This document shows positions 26,767 to 36,489 of a stretch of DNA of 64,000 nt, piece by piece. The translations under genes were made by a program, and so were the position numbers. This stretch comes from an uncultured Acetatifactor sp. GTDB lineage: Bacteria; Bacillota; Clostridia; Lachnospirales; Lachnospiraceae. The notes below the pieces were generated by a model. The model was not told the DNA's origin. It did not search any database and was given only the letters and a program-made list of their open reading frames with translations. Numbering within the stretch: position 1 is the stretch's first letter; each line of letters begins with the position of its first letter. Location of the stretch: positions 62,001 through 126,000 of the forward strand of contig CAJUFO010000003.1 in assembly GCA_910585615.1 (NCBI GenBank), given 5' to 3'.

Positions 26767-27129
26767 ATGAAAGGTTCTTCTATGAATACCCATATGGGAA
26801 AGATTGTCGTTCATAATGAAGTGATTGCCCAGTATGCGGGAGGCGTCGCCGTGGAATGCTTTGGTATCGTAGGCATGGCAGGCGTCAGCGTAAAGGACGG
26901 TCTGGTAAAGCTTCTGAAAATGGACAGCATCACCAGGGGCATCACCGTGACGCTCAACAAGAACAATAAACTGATTCTGGATTTCCATGTCATCGTGGCC
27001 TATGGCGTCAGCATATTGGCCGTGGCAGACAACCTGATCAGCAACGTGAAATACAAAGTGGAAGAATTTACCGGTATCGAAATCGAGAAGATCAATATCT
27101 ATGTAGACGGTGTCAGAGTGATTGATTAA
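26767..27129 (+). CDS. Asp23/Gls24 family protein (YloU-like)
   Basis: A 120-aa small alkaline-shock family protein. GKIVVHNEVIAQYAGGVAVE and the C-terminal FTGIEIEKINIYVDGVRV are typical. YloU is encoded before the DAK-type kinase YloV in most Firmicutes, as here, and may support membrane lipid functions. AAAGGAAGG lies before the ATG at 26767. The 130 bases upstream are very AT-rich (26640-26700) and probably contain the promoter, though no clear boxes stand out. Confidence 0.92.
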   Translation: MKGSSMNTHMGKIVVHNEVIAQYAGGVAVECFGIVGMAGVSVKDGLVKLLKMDSITRGITVTLNKNNKLILDFHVIVAYGVSILAVADNLISNVKYKVEEFTGIEIEKINIYVDGVRVID

Positions 27130-27142
27130 GGAGGAGCGTGTC

Positions 27143-28843
27143 GTGAGTTTACAACAAATCGATGCCGGGATGCTTTCCAGGATGTTCCTGGCCGGCGCAA
27201 AGAATTTGGAGAGCAAGAAGGAGTGGATCAATGAGCTGAACGTTTTCCCCGTCCCTGACGGCGACACGGGCACCAATATGACCATGACCATCATGTCCGC
27301 GGCCAGGGAAGTCCTGGAACTGGGCAACGCAGTTGACATGCAGGGGCTGTGCAAGGCCATTTCCGGCGGCTCCCTGCGGGGCGCAAGGGGAAATTCCGGC
27401 GTCATCCTGTCACAGCTCTTCCGCGGCTTCACCAGGCGTATCAAGGAGGAGGAGAGCCTGACAATCCCCATCCTTGCGGAAGCCTTGGACAAGGCCGTGG
27501 AGACTGCCTACAAGGCTGTCATGAAGCCCAAGGAGGGCACGATCCTCACCGTTGCCAGAGGAGCGGCGGAGAAGGCCCAGACGCTTGTGGAGGACGGCTG
27601 TTCGGATATGGAGACCTTCCTCTCCACCATCATCGCCCATGCGGAATATGTGCTGAGCCAGACTCCGGAGATGCTTCCAGTGCTGAAGCAGGCCGGCGTG
27701 GTGGATTCCGGCGGGCAGGGGCTCATCACGGTGCTCTCCGGCGCATTCGACGCGTTCCTGGGCAAGGAGCTGGATCTGTCCATCGAGCCCTCCGGCAGGG
27801 GCAAGGCTTCCGGCCAGCGGCAGGCGGAGGCGCAGATGGAGATCAAGTTCGGCTACTGCACGGAATTCATCATCATGCTGAACAAGACATTCAACATCAA
27901 GACAGAGATGGATTTCAAGGCTTATCTGGAGTCCATCGGCGATTCCATTGTATGTGTGGCAGACGACGGTGTCGTGAAGGTGCACGTACATACCAATGAC
28001 CCTGGCCTGGCGATCCAGAAGGCATTGAAGTATGGCGCGCTTTCCAACATGAAGATCGACAACATGCGCCTGGAGCATCAGGAGAAGCTCTTCAAGATGG
28101 CGGAGAAGGAGGAGGGGAAGGCTGCGGGGCAGGAATCCGGCAAGGCAGCGCAGGCGGCCGAGGCAGCGGCAGACGCACCGCCCAAGGACTTCGGCTTCAT
28201 CGCCGTCTCCGTGGGAGAGGGCATCAACGAGATCTTCCGCAGCCTGGGCGTGGACCACATCATCGAAGGCGGACAGACCATGAACCCCAGCACGGCAGAC
28301 ATCCTGGACGCGGTGGATAAGGTCAATGCAAAGACCATATTCATCCTGCCCAACAATAAAAACATCATCCTGGCGGCGAACCAGGCCGCGGAGCTCACCG
28401 CGGAGAAGGATCTCTTCGTGATCCCCACCAAGACCATACCCCAGGGAATCACCGCCGTCATCAATTTCGTGCCGGAGCTGTCCGTGGAGGAGAACGAGGC
28501 GAACATGCTGGCTGAAATCGAGCATGTCTGCACCGGGCAGGTGACCTACGCAGTGCGCGATACGGTCATCGACGACAAGGAAATCAAAAAGGGCGACTTC
28601 ATGGGAATCGGCGATGGGGGCATCCTTGCCGTGGGCGGGGACATGACCGCGGTGGCGGGGGATACCGTGTCGAAGATGATGACCCAGGAGAGCGAGCTGA
28701 TCAGCATTTACTATGGGAGCGATGTGAAGGAGGAGGCTGCGGAGGCGTTCCGGGCCCAGATTGCGGACCGCTATCCCGACTGCGACATCGAGCTGCAGTA
28801 CGGCGGCCAGCCCATCTACTATTATGTCATGTCTGTGGAATAG
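27143..28843 (+). CDS. DAK2/DegV-type fatty acid kinase subunit (FakA/YloV-like)
   Basis: A 566-aa kinase subunit. The N-terminal DAK2 domain has NVFPVPDGDTGTNM (residues about 33-46), which binds ATP and metal, plus a SGGSLRGARGNSGVI loop. The middle and C-terminal parts contain the YloV-specific domains (IEGGQTMNPSTADIL, LPNNKNIILAANQA). In FakAB systems this subunit phosphorylates a fatty acid held by a DegV-family FakB protein. A DegV gene lies nearby at 31195. The GTG at 27143 was chosen because AAGGAGGAG is six bases upstream; an earlier TTG overlaps the end of yloU. Confidence 0.92.
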   Translation: MSLQQIDAGMLSRMFLAGAKNLESKKEWINELNVFPVPDGDTGTNMTMTIMSAAREVLELGNAVDMQGLCKAISGGSLRGARGNSGVILSQLFRGFTRRIKEEESLTIPILAEALDKAVETAYKAVMKPKEGTILTVARGAAEKAQTLVEDGCSDMETFLSTIIAHAEYVLSQTPEMLPVLKQAGVVDSGGQGLITVLSGAFDAFLGKELDLSIEPSGRGKASGQRQAEAQMEIKFGYCTEFIIMLNKTFNIKTEMDFKAYLESIGDSIVCVADDGVVKVHVHTNDPGLAIQKALKYGALSNMKIDNMRLEHQEKLFKMAEKEEGKAAGQESGKAAQAAEAAADAPPKDFGFIAVSVGEGINEIFRSLGVDHIIEGGQTMNPSTADILDAVDKVNAKTIFILPNNKNIILAANQAAELTAEKDLFVIPTKTIPQGITAVINFVPELSVEENEANMLAEIEHVCTGQVTYAVRDTVIDDKEIKKGDFMGIGDGGILAVGGDMTAVAGDTVSKMMTQESELISIYYGSDVKEEAAEAFRAQIADRYPDCDIELQYGGQPIYYYVMSVE

Positions 28844-28866
28844 ATCTGAACTGTTGCGGGGAGTGC

Positions 28867-28901
28867 AGGAGGGAGGCAGATTGACGCTGTCTCCTTCCTT
28901 T
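28867..28901 (+). terminator. Hairpin between yloV and recG
   Basis: A 13-bp stem with two G-U pairs joins 28867-28879 to 28887-28899 and is followed by TT. It may partly terminate transcription before recG. Confidence 0.5.
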
Positions 28902-28928
28902 GTGATAGACACGCCGTAGAGGAGGCTT

Positions 28929-31001
28929 ATGGACAGGGATACGCCTATAACGGAGCTGAAAGGGGTGGGCGAGAAGACCGGCAGGCTGTTCGGCAAGCTG
29001 GACATCCGGACGGTGGGGGAGCTGCTGGCGGCCTATCCGAGGGACTACGAGGTATTCGGAGAGCCTGTGAAAATCGGCCGGGCAGTTTCCGGGGAGGTCT
29101 GCGCCGTCCAGGGGGCCGTAAGCGGCATCCCCAATGAGCGGAGAATCCGGAATCTGAGCATCCTGAACGTGGTGATAGCGGATGAGTCCGGCCGCCTGCA
29201 GTTGACTTTCTACAACATGCCCTTCCTGAAAAAGACGCTGCGCCAGGGCGGATTCTATATCTTCCGCGGCCTGGTCCGGGCAAAGGGCGCCGTCCTGGCC
29301 ATGGAGCAGCCCAAAATCTTCTCCCCTGCGGATTACGACAGGCTCATGAACCGTCTGGTGCCCCGGTATGCCCTGACGAAGGGCCTGACCAACCAGGCGG
29401 TGCAGAAATATGTGCGGCAGGCGCTGGCGGGCTACGCCTTCGAGCCGGAATACCATGCCCCGGCCCTGCTGGAGGAGAATCAACTGGTTTCCTGGAGGGA
29501 GGCCGTGGAGACGGTGCATTTCCCGGATGACCGGGATTCCCTGATAAGAGCCAGGCGGCGGCTGGTGTTCGACGAATTCTTTTCGTTCCTGTATCTGATG
29601 CGCAGGGGCCAGCAGTTGGACAGGCAGCTGGAAAACCGCCACCGGATGCAGGAGACCGCGGACACCCTGCGGTTTCTGGAGCAGCTCCCCTTCCCCCTGA
29701 CGAAGGCACAGGCGAAGGTCTGGCGGGAGATCCGGGAGGATCTGGCAGGGGAGAGCTGCATGAACCGCCTGGTACAGGGGGATGTGGGCTCCGGCAAGAC
29801 GATCGTGGCCGTGCTGGCGCTGCTGATGACCGCCGCCAACGGGTATCAGGGCGCGCTGATGGCTCCCACGGAGGTGCTGGCCGTACAGCATTTCGAGACC
29901 ATACAGGGCTATGCGGAAAAGTATGGCCTGATTTTCCGCCCCGTCCTGCTGGTGGGCTCCATGGCGGCCAGGGAGAAGCGGGAGGCCTACCAGGCTATTG
30001 CCTCCGGTGACGCCAACCTGGTCATCGGCACCCACGCCCTGATTCAGGAGAAGGTGCAGTACCGCTCCCTGGGGCTGGTGGTGACGGACGAGCAGCACCG
30101 GTTCGGGGTCAGGCAGCGGGAGCTCCTGGCACAGAAGGGGGAGGATCCCCATATCCTGGTCATGAGCGCCACGCCCATTCCCAGGACGTTGGCCATCATT
30201 CTATACGGGGACCTCCATCTGTCGGTCATCGACGAGCTGCCCGCGGACAGGCTGCCCATCAAGAACTGCGTAGTGAATACCGGCTACAGGCCCAAAGCCT
30301 ACCGGTTCATCGCCGGGCAGGTGGCCCAGGGGCGGCAGGTCTATGTCATCTGTCCCCAGGTGGAGGGGGACGCGGATGACGCCGAGGGCGGGATTCCCAT
30401 GGAGAATGTGGTGGACTACGCGGAGACGCTTAAAAGTGCGCTGCCCGCCGATATCCGGGTGTCCTATCTCCACGGCAGGATGCGCCCCGGGGACAAGAAC
30501 CGCATCATGAACCAGTTCGCGGAGCATTCCATCGATGTACTGGTGTCCACCACGGTCATAGAGGTGGGGATCAATGTGCCCAACGCCACTGTGATGATGG
30601 TGGAGAACGCGGAGCGCTTCGGCCTTGCCCAGCTCCATCAGCTCCGGGGGCGGGTGGGCCGCGGGGAGCACCAGAGCTACTGCATCTTCGTCAGCGCGGA
30701 CGAGAAGGCGGAATCCATGGAAAGGCTGGAAATTCTGAACAAGTCCAATGACGGCTTCCATATCGCCTCGGAGGATCTGAAGCTCCGAGGGCCGGGGGAG
30801 CTGTTCGGCATCCGGCAGAGCGGGGAATTCTCTTTTCGGGTGGGGGATATCTACGCGGACGCCGGGCTGCTGAAGCAGGCCTCCGAGGCGGTGGACAGGC
30901 TGATGGCCGCGGATCCGGAGCTGAGCCTGCCGGAGCATGGCCGCCTGAAAGCGCATCTGGAGAAAACGGCGGATGCGGGCGTGGACTTTCGGTCCATATG
31001 A
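28929..31001 (+). CDS. recG: ATP-dependent DNA helicase RecG
   Basis: A 690-aa helicase that remodels stalled replication forks and Holliday junctions. The N-terminal wedge/OB domain is followed by Walker A GDVGSGKT (about residues 280-287), a DEQH box in TDEQHRFG, SATPIPRTL, and the C-terminal motifs VGRGEHQSYC and SEDLKLRGPGELFG. Length is normal. GGAGG lies close before the ATG at 28929. Position after yloU-yloV is conserved in Firmicutes. Confidence 0.97.
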   Translation: MDRDTPITELKGVGEKTGRLFGKLDIRTVGELLAAYPRDYEVFGEPVKIGRAVSGEVCAVQGAVSGIPNERRIRNLSILNVVIADESGRLQLTFYNMPFLKKTLRQGGFYIFRGLVRAKGAVLAMEQPKIFSPADYDRLMNRLVPRYALTKGLTNQAVQKYVRQALAGYAFEPEYHAPALLEENQLVSWREAVETVHFPDDRDSLIRARRRLVFDEFFSFLYLMRRGQQLDRQLENRHRMQETADTLRFLEQLPFPLTKAQAKVWREIREDLAGESCMNRLVQGDVGSGKTIVAVLALLMTAANGYQGALMAPTEVLAVQHFETIQGYAEKYGLIFRPVLLVGSMAAREKREAYQAIASGDANLVIGTHALIQEKVQYRSLGLVVTDEQHRFGVRQRELLAQKGEDPHILVMSATPIPRTLAIILYGDLHLSVIDELPADRLPIKNCVVNTGYRPKAYRFIAGQVAQGRQVYVICPQVEGDADDAEGGIPMENVVDYAETLKSALPADIRVSYLHGRMRPGDKNRIMNQFAEHSIDVLVSTTVIEVGINVPNATVMMVENAERFGLAQLHQLRGRVGRGEHQSYCIFVSADEKAESMERLEILNKSNDGFHIASEDLKLRGPGELFGIRQSGEFSFRVGDIYADAGLLKQASEAVDRLMAADPELSLPEHGRLKAHLEKTADAGVDFRSI

Positions 31002-31005
31002 TATG

Positions 31006-31078
31006 CTCACGAGCGATGAAATTTGCCGCAAGGTCCCCATTGGCTTTCGCTCGTGAGTCGGTCTGCTTGGCAGATTTT
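31006..31078 (+). terminator. Large inverted repeat and short terminator after recG
   Basis: CTCACGAGCGA (31006-31016) pairs perfectly with TCGCTCGTGAG (31047-31057) across a 30-base loop. Immediately after, TCTGC-TTG-GCAGA (31062-31074) is followed by TTTT. The second hairpin is the more terminator-like. Confidence 0.6.
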
Positions 31079-31194
31079 GGTGAGTGTCGGTATAAATACA
31101 GGAAATTAAAATATACGGTTAGAGACTGATATAGATTTTGAAATAAAACATGCGGCGTATCGGGAAAACGTATGCACGGAAACGAGGGAATGTT

Positions 31195-32064
31195 ATGTCA
31201 AATGTGGCAATTGTAACGGACAGCAACAGTGGGATCACACAGGCGGCGGGGAAGGAGCTGGGCATCTATGTGCTGCCCATGCCTTTTATGATCGATGAGG
31301 AGACTTATTTCGAGGATATCGACCTGACCCAGGAGCAGTTTTATGAAAAGCTTGCCTCCGGCGCCAATATCGCTACCAGCCAGCCGTCTCCGGAATCTGT
31401 GATGAATCTGTGGGACAAGGTTCTGGAGGAGCATGACGAGCTGGTCCACATCCCCATGAGCAGCGGGCTGTCGGGCTCCTGTCAAAGCGCCATGATTCTG
31501 GCTCAGGAGTACGACGGGCGGGTGCAGGTGGTGAACAATCAGCGGATTTCGGTGACCCAGCGGCAGTCCTGTCTGGACGCGAAGCTCTTGGCGGCCAAGG
31601 GGAAGAGCGCCGGGGAAATCAGGGAGTTCCTGGAAGAGGATAAGTTCAACAGCAGTATCTATATTATGCTGGATACGCTGTATTATCTGAAAAAGGGCGG
31701 GAGGATCACGCCTGCCGCAGCGGCGATTGGGACGATGCTGCGGCTGAAGCCGGTGCTGCAGATTCAGGGGGAGAAGCTGGACGCTTTTGCCAAGGCCAGG
31801 ACCACGAATCAGGGGAAGGCCATCATGATGACGGCTATCAGGAACGATATCGAGAACCGGTTCGGGGGGATGACGGAGGATAAGCATATCTGGCTGCAGG
31901 TTGCGCATACGGCGAACCGTGAGGAGGCGGAGCTCTATAAGAAGGAGATACTGGAACGGTTTCCGGGGTATGATGTACATGTGGACGCGCTGTCGTTGAG
32001 CGTGGCGTGTCATATCGGTCCTGGGGCGCTGGCGTTTGCCTGCTGCAGGAAGATTCAGGTTTAG
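31195..32064 (+). CDS. DegV family fatty-acid-binding protein
   Basis: A 289-aa DegV/FakB-type protein. VAIVTDSNSGIT at the start, TSQPSPE, and the C-terminal SVACHIGPGALAF are family motifs that cradle a fatty acid and its carboxylate. FakB proteins present the fatty acid to FakA for phosphorylation; a FakA-like gene lies 2.3 kb upstream, so a functional pairing is plausible but not shown. GAGGGA is five bases before the ATG at 31195; an upstream ATG at 31150 has no ribosome site. Confidence 0.93.
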   Translation: MSNVAIVTDSNSGITQAAGKELGIYVLPMPFMIDEETYFEDIDLTQEQFYEKLASGANIATSQPSPESVMNLWDKVLEEHDELVHIPMSSGLSGSCQSAMILAQEYDGRVQVVNNQRISVTQRQSCLDAKLLAAKGKSAGEIREFLEEDKFNSSIYIMLDTLYYLKKGGRITPAAAAIGTMLRLKPVLQIQGEKLDAFAKARTTNQGKAIMMTAIRNDIENRFGGMTEDKHIWLQVAHTANREEAELYKKEILERFPGYDVHVDALSLSVACHIGPGALAFACCRKIQV

Positions 32065-32076
32065 CGAAAAAACTAC

Positions 32077-32105
32077 TTGCATTTTGCAGGAAGTTCGAGT
32101 ATCAT
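32077..32105 (+). promoter_or_regulatory. Putative promoter of the topoisomerase gene pair
   Basis: TTGCAT (32077-32082) and TATCAT (32100-32105) are separated by 17 bases, starting 13 bases after the DegV stop. Confidence 0.55.
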
Positions 32106-32197
32106 GGAATCAGAACGTATGTTCTTCCGCTCCCGGGAAAGCGGTGCGGGACATGACAGTCATGGGACAGAAGGCTTTTGGAATGAGAGGTTTATAG

Positions 32198-34129
32198 ATG
32201 GCAAGTGGTGTGGGTGTTGGGAATTATGATGCCTCCAGCATTACGGTGCTGGAGGGGCTGGAGGCTGTGCGGAAGAGGCCGGGGATGTATATCGGCAGCG
32301 TGTCCACGAAGGGGCTGAACCATCTGATTTATGAAATCGTGGACAATGCGGTGGATGAGCATCTGGCGGGGGTCTGCGATACGATCCGGGTGGTGCTGGA
32401 GGCGGACGGATCCGCTACGGTGATAGATAACGGGCGCGGCATCCCGGTGGGGATGCATGAGAAGGGGATCAGTGCGGAACGGCTGGTCTTCACCACGCTT
32501 CATGCGGGGGGGAAGTTCGACAATTCGGCGTATAAGACCAGCGGAGGGCTGCACGGGGTGGGGTCTTCGGTAGTGAACGCACTTTCCACCAGGTTGACCG
32601 TGACGGTCAAGACCGGCGGCTTTATCTATGAAGACAGATATGAGCGGGGGAATCCGGTGGTGGAGCTCCAGGACGGGCTGCTTCCGGTGTTGGGGAAGAC
32701 GAAGGAGTCGGGGACTACCATCAATTTCCTGCCGGACGATACGATTTTCGAGAAGACCCGGTTCAAGGAGGAGGATGTGAAGAGCCGTCTGCATGAGACG
32801 GCTTATCTGAATCCGAATCTGACGATCGTATTCGAGGACAGGCGGGGGGAAACGCCGGAGACGGTGACGTTCCATGAGCCGGACGGGATCACGGGCTTTG
32901 TGAAGGACATGAACAAGTCCCAGGAGGCGGTGCATGACATCGTCTATTTCAGCGGGGAGAGCGAGGGGATTTCCGTTGAGGTGGCTTTTCAGTACATCAA
33001 TGAGTTCCATGAGAATGTGCTGGGGTTCTGCAACAATATCTACAATTCCGAGGGCGGCACGCATCTGACGGGCTTTAAGACCATGTTCACGAACGTCATC
33101 AATACATATGCACGGAATCTTGGAATCCTGAAGGAGAAGGACGCCAATTTCACGGGGGCGGACGTGCGCAACGGCATGACGGCGGTGGTGTCGATCAAGC
33201 ACCCGGATCCCCGCTTCGAGGGGCAGACCAAGACGAAGCTGGACAATCAGGACGCGGCCAAGGTGGTGTCCAAGGTGACGGGGGAGGAAATCGTGCATTT
33301 CTTCGACCGGAACCTGGAGACTTTGAAGAATGTCATCTCCTGCGCGGAGAAGGCGGCCAAGATCCGCAAGTCCGAGGAGCGGGCGAAGACGAACATGCTG
33401 ACGAAGCAGAAGTTTTCTTTCGACTCCAACGGGAAGCTGGCCAACTGCGAGTCCAAGACGCCCTCCCAGTGCGAAATCTTCATCGTGGAGGGGGATTCCG
33501 CCGGGGGCAGCGCGAAAATGGCCAGGAACCGCATGTTCCAGGCGATCCTGCCGATTCGGGGCAAGATATTGAACGTGGAGAAGGCCAGCATAGACAAGGT
33601 GCTGGCAAACGCGGAGATCAAGACCATGATCAACGCTTTCGGCTGCGGGTTTTCCGAGGGGTACGGGAATGATTTCGATATCTCCAAGCTGCGCTATGAC
33701 AAGATCATCATCATGGCGGATGCGGACGTGGACGGGGCCCATATCTCCAATCTGCTGCTGACCCTGTTCTACCGGTTCATGCCGGAACTGATCTTCGAAG
33801 GGCATGTGTACATCGCCATGCCGCCCCTGTACAAGGCCATGCCGGCCAAGGGGGAGGAGCAGTATCTCTATGACGACAAGGCGCTGGAACGGTATCGGAA
33901 GACCCACAAGGGCTCCTTCACCCTGCAGCGTTACAAGGGACTGGGCGAGATGGACGCGGAGCAGCTCTGGGAGACCACGCTGAATCCGGAGACCAGACGG
34001 ATGAAGCTGGTGGAGATTGAGGACGCCAGGATGGCCTCGGAGGTGACGGAGCTTCTCATGGGCACGGAGGTGCCGCCCCGGAAGACCTTCATCTATGAGC
34101 ATGCGGTGGACGCGGAGCTGGATATCTGA
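32198..34129 (+). CDS. Type IIA topoisomerase B subunit, topoisomerase IV-like
   Basis: A 643-aa ATPase subunit that drives strand passage. The GHKL ATPase motifs are NAVDEHLAG, DNGRGIP and GLHGVGSSVVNALS; the TOPRIM motifs are EGDSAGGSA and DADVDGAHI, with the PIRGKILNVEKA segment between. It is paired with an A subunit whose sequence lacks the GyrA box, so a decatenating topoisomerase IV role is preferred, although a second gyrase cannot be excluded. GAGAGG precedes the ATG. Confidence 0.9.
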   Translation: MASGVGVGNYDASSITVLEGLEAVRKRPGMYIGSVSTKGLNHLIYEIVDNAVDEHLAGVCDTIRVVLEADGSATVIDNGRGIPVGMHEKGISAERLVFTTLHAGGKFDNSAYKTSGGLHGVGSSVVNALSTRLTVTVKTGGFIYEDRYERGNPVVELQDGLLPVLGKTKESGTTINFLPDDTIFEKTRFKEEDVKSRLHETAYLNPNLTIVFEDRRGETPETVTFHEPDGITGFVKDMNKSQEAVHDIVYFSGESEGISVEVAFQYINEFHENVLGFCNNIYNSEGGTHLTGFKTMFTNVINTYARNLGILKEKDANFTGADVRNGMTAVVSIKHPDPRFEGQTKTKLDNQDAAKVVSKVTGEEIVHFFDRNLETLKNVISCAEKAAKIRKSEERAKTNMLTKQKFSFDSNGKLANCESKTPSQCEIFIVEGDSAGGSAKMARNRMFQAILPIRGKILNVEKASIDKVLANAEIKTMINAFGCGFSEGYGNDFDISKLRYDKIIIMADADVDGAHISNLLLTLFYRFMPELIFEGHVYIAMPPLYKAMPAKGEEQYLYDDKALERYRKTHKGSFTLQRYKGLGEMDAEQLWETTLNPETRRMKLVEIEDARMASEVTELLMGTEVPPRKTFIYEHAVDAELDI

Positions 34130-34154
34130 GGGCCCTGTGTATGCCACATTTTCT

Positions 34155-34183
34155 TTTACAAATCATGGATTGTATGGTAGAAT
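34155..34183 (+). promoter_or_regulatory. Promoter in front of the topoisomerase A subunit
   Basis: TTTACA (34155-34160) and TAGAAT (34178-34183) are 17 bases apart, with TG at 34175-34176 giving an extended -10. The A subunit may thus be transcribed partly on its own. Confidence 0.65.
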
Positions 34184-34213
34184 GATTATACTCGCGTAAA
34201 GGGTTGGAAATAA

Positions 34214-36454
34214 ATGGAAGACAGCAGAATCATAAAAACAGAATATTCCGAGGAGATGCAGAAGTCCTTCATCGATTACGCCATGAGCGTCATCATCGCC
34301 AGGGCGCTGCCGGATGTGCGGGACGGTTTGAAGCCTGTGCAGCGGCGGACGCTTTACGATATGTACGAGCTGGGCATCCGCTATGACAGGCCTTATCGAA
34401 AGTGCGCCCGTATCGTGGGCGATACCATGGGTAAATACCATCCCCATGGAGACAGCTCCATATACGAGGCCCTTGTAGTCATGACCCAGGATTTCAAGCG
34501 TGGGCTGCCTCTTGTGGACGGCCACGGCAACTTCGGCAATATCGAGGGGGACGGGGCCGCGGCCATGCGTTACACCGAGGCCCGGCTGCAGAAGGTGACC
34601 CAGGAGGCCTATCTGGCGGATCTGGACAAGGACGTGGTGGATTTCGTCCCGAATTTCGATGAGACGGAGAAGGAGCCTGCCGTCCTGCCGGTGAAGCTCC
34701 CCAATTTTCTCATAAACGGCTCCGAGGGCATCGCGGTGGGCATGGCCACCAGCACGCCGCCCCACAACCTGGGGGAGGTGGTGGACGCCATGAAGGCCTA
34801 CATGCGCGACGAAAACGTCACCACCAGAGAGCTGATGCGTTACCTGAAGGGCCCTGATTTCCCCACCGGCGGCATCGTCACCAACAAGGACGACCTGCTG
34901 CAGATCTACGAGACCGGCACGGGCAAGATCAAGGTTCGGGGCAAGGTGGAATTCGAGAAGCTGAAGGGCGGCAAGGTCAATGTGGTCATCACGGAAATTC
35001 CCTACCCCATGATCGGCATGAACATCTCCAAGTTCCTGTCGGATGTGGCGGGCCTGGTGGAGTCCAAGAAGACCCTGGACGTGGTGGACATCTCCAACCA
35101 GTCCTCCAAGGAGGGCATCCGGATTGTGATAGAGCTCAGGAAGGACGCGGACGCGGATAATTTCGTAAACCTCCTCTACAAGAAGACCAGGCTGGAAGAC
35201 ACCTTTGGAGTCAATATGCTGGCCATCTGCGACGGCAGACCGGAGACCATGGGGCTGAAAGCCATCCTGAAGGCCAATGTGGACTTCCAGTTCCAGATTG
35301 CCACCAGGAAGTACAATAACCTGCTGGCCAGGGAGCTGGAGCGCAAGGAGGTGCAGGAGGGCCTGATCAAGGCCTGCAATGTCATCGACCTGATTATCGA
35401 GATCCTGCGGGGCTCCAAGGACAGGAATATGGCTAAGGTCTGCCTTGTGGAGGGCAAAACCGCCGGCATCAAGTTCAAGAGCAAGGAATCCAAGATCATG
35501 GCGGCACAGCTTTCTTTCACGGAGCGCCAGGCAAATGCCATCCTGGAGATGCGCCTGTACAAGCTGATCGGCCTGGAAATCGAGGCCCTGATCAAGGAGC
35601 ACGAGGACACCATGGCCAACATCTACCGCTATGAGGACATCCTGGACCGCAGGGATTCCATGGCCCAGGTCATCATAAATGAACTGGACGAATTCAGGAA
35701 AGCGTACAGCCGCAAGCGCAGGACCGTCATTGACAATGTGGAGGAGGCAGTCTACAAGGAGAAGGAGATCGAGGAGACGGAGGTGGTCTTCCTCATGGAC
35801 CGCTTCGGCTATGTCAAGGTCATCGACACTGCCGCCTATGAGCGCAACAAGGAGGCGGCGGAGGCGGAGAGCAGGTTCCTCTTCCCCTGCAAGAACACGG
35901 GGAAGGTATGCCTGTTCACCTCCGCGGGGCAGCTCCACAGCATCAAGGTCATGGATCTCCCCTTCGGGAAGTTCCGGGATAAGGGCGTCCCCATCGACAA
36001 TGTGAGCAACTACAATTCCGAGAAGGAACAGATTGTCTGCATCACCAGCCAGACCCAGCTGAACCTCAGGCAGGTGGTCTTCGTAACGGCCCAGTCCATG
36101 ATAAAGCTGGTGAGCGGCGGGGAGTTCGATGTGTCCAAGCGCACGGTGGCAGCCACCAAGCTGGCGGAGGGGGATCAGGTCCTGAGCGTCATGCCGCTGG
36201 AGGAACAGAGCCAGGTCATCCTGCAGACGAAGGAGGGCTTCTTCTTAAAATTCGCCATAGAGGAGATTCCGGAGCAGAAGAAAGCCGCTCTGGGCGCCAG
36301 GGGCATGAAGCTGGGGCCCAAGGACTGTGTGGAAAATGTCTACTATACCTCCAACGCCGTGGAATGCTCCATAGAATATAAGGGCAAGGCCATCGACCTG
36401 AACAGGATGAAGACCGCCAGGCGGGACGGCAAGGGGACGAAGATAAGGGTATGA
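34214..36454 (+). CDS. Type IIA topoisomerase A subunit, topoisomerase IV-like
   Basis: A 746-aa DNA-cleaving subunit. The catalytic tyrosine is residue 120 in EGDGAAAMRYTEARL. The quinolone-contact region reads KYHPHGDSSIYEA, with serine 81 and glutamate 85 at the usual positions, as in drug-sensitive enzymes. The C-terminal beta-pinwheel has RDKGVPIDNVSN and ALGARGMKLG repeats but no QRRGGKG GyrA box, which argues against gyrase-type supercoiling. The ribosome site (GGTTGGAAA) is weak compared with neighbours. It follows the B subunit by 84 bases. Confidence 0.9.
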   Translation: MEDSRIIKTEYSEEMQKSFIDYAMSVIIARALPDVRDGLKPVQRRTLYDMYELGIRYDRPYRKCARIVGDTMGKYHPHGDSSIYEALVVMTQDFKRGLPLVDGHGNFGNIEGDGAAAMRYTEARLQKVTQEAYLADLDKDVVDFVPNFDETEKEPAVLPVKLPNFLINGSEGIAVGMATSTPPHNLGEVVDAMKAYMRDENVTTRELMRYLKGPDFPTGGIVTNKDDLLQIYETGTGKIKVRGKVEFEKLKGGKVNVVITEIPYPMIGMNISKFLSDVAGLVESKKTLDVVDISNQSSKEGIRIVIELRKDADADNFVNLLYKKTRLEDTFGVNMLAICDGRPETMGLKAILKANVDFQFQIATRKYNNLLARELERKEVQEGLIKACNVIDLIIEILRGSKDRNMAKVCLVEGKTAGIKFKSKESKIMAAQLSFTERQANAILEMRLYKLIGLEIEALIKEHEDTMANIYRYEDILDRRDSMAQVIINELDEFRKAYSRKRRTVIDNVEEAVYKEKEIEETEVVFLMDRFGYVKVIDTAAYERNKEAAEAESRFLFPCKNTGKVCLFTSAGQLHSIKVMDLPFGKFRDKGVPIDNVSNYNSEKEQIVCITSQTQLNLRQVVFVTAQSMIKLVSGGEFDVSKRTVAATKLAEGDQVLSVMPLEEQSQVILQTKEGFFLKFAIEEIPEQKKAALGARGMKLGPKDCVENVYYTSNAVECSIEYKGKAIDLNRMKTARRDGKGTKIRV

Positions 36455-36489
36455 TTCGGGCATGAATCGAGAAAGGGCATGGGATTGAT

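Noticed and set aside
32192..34147. Long minus-strand frame opposite the topoisomerase B gene
   Set aside because: The plus-strand protein is a clear topoisomerase with intact motifs; the opposite frame has none.
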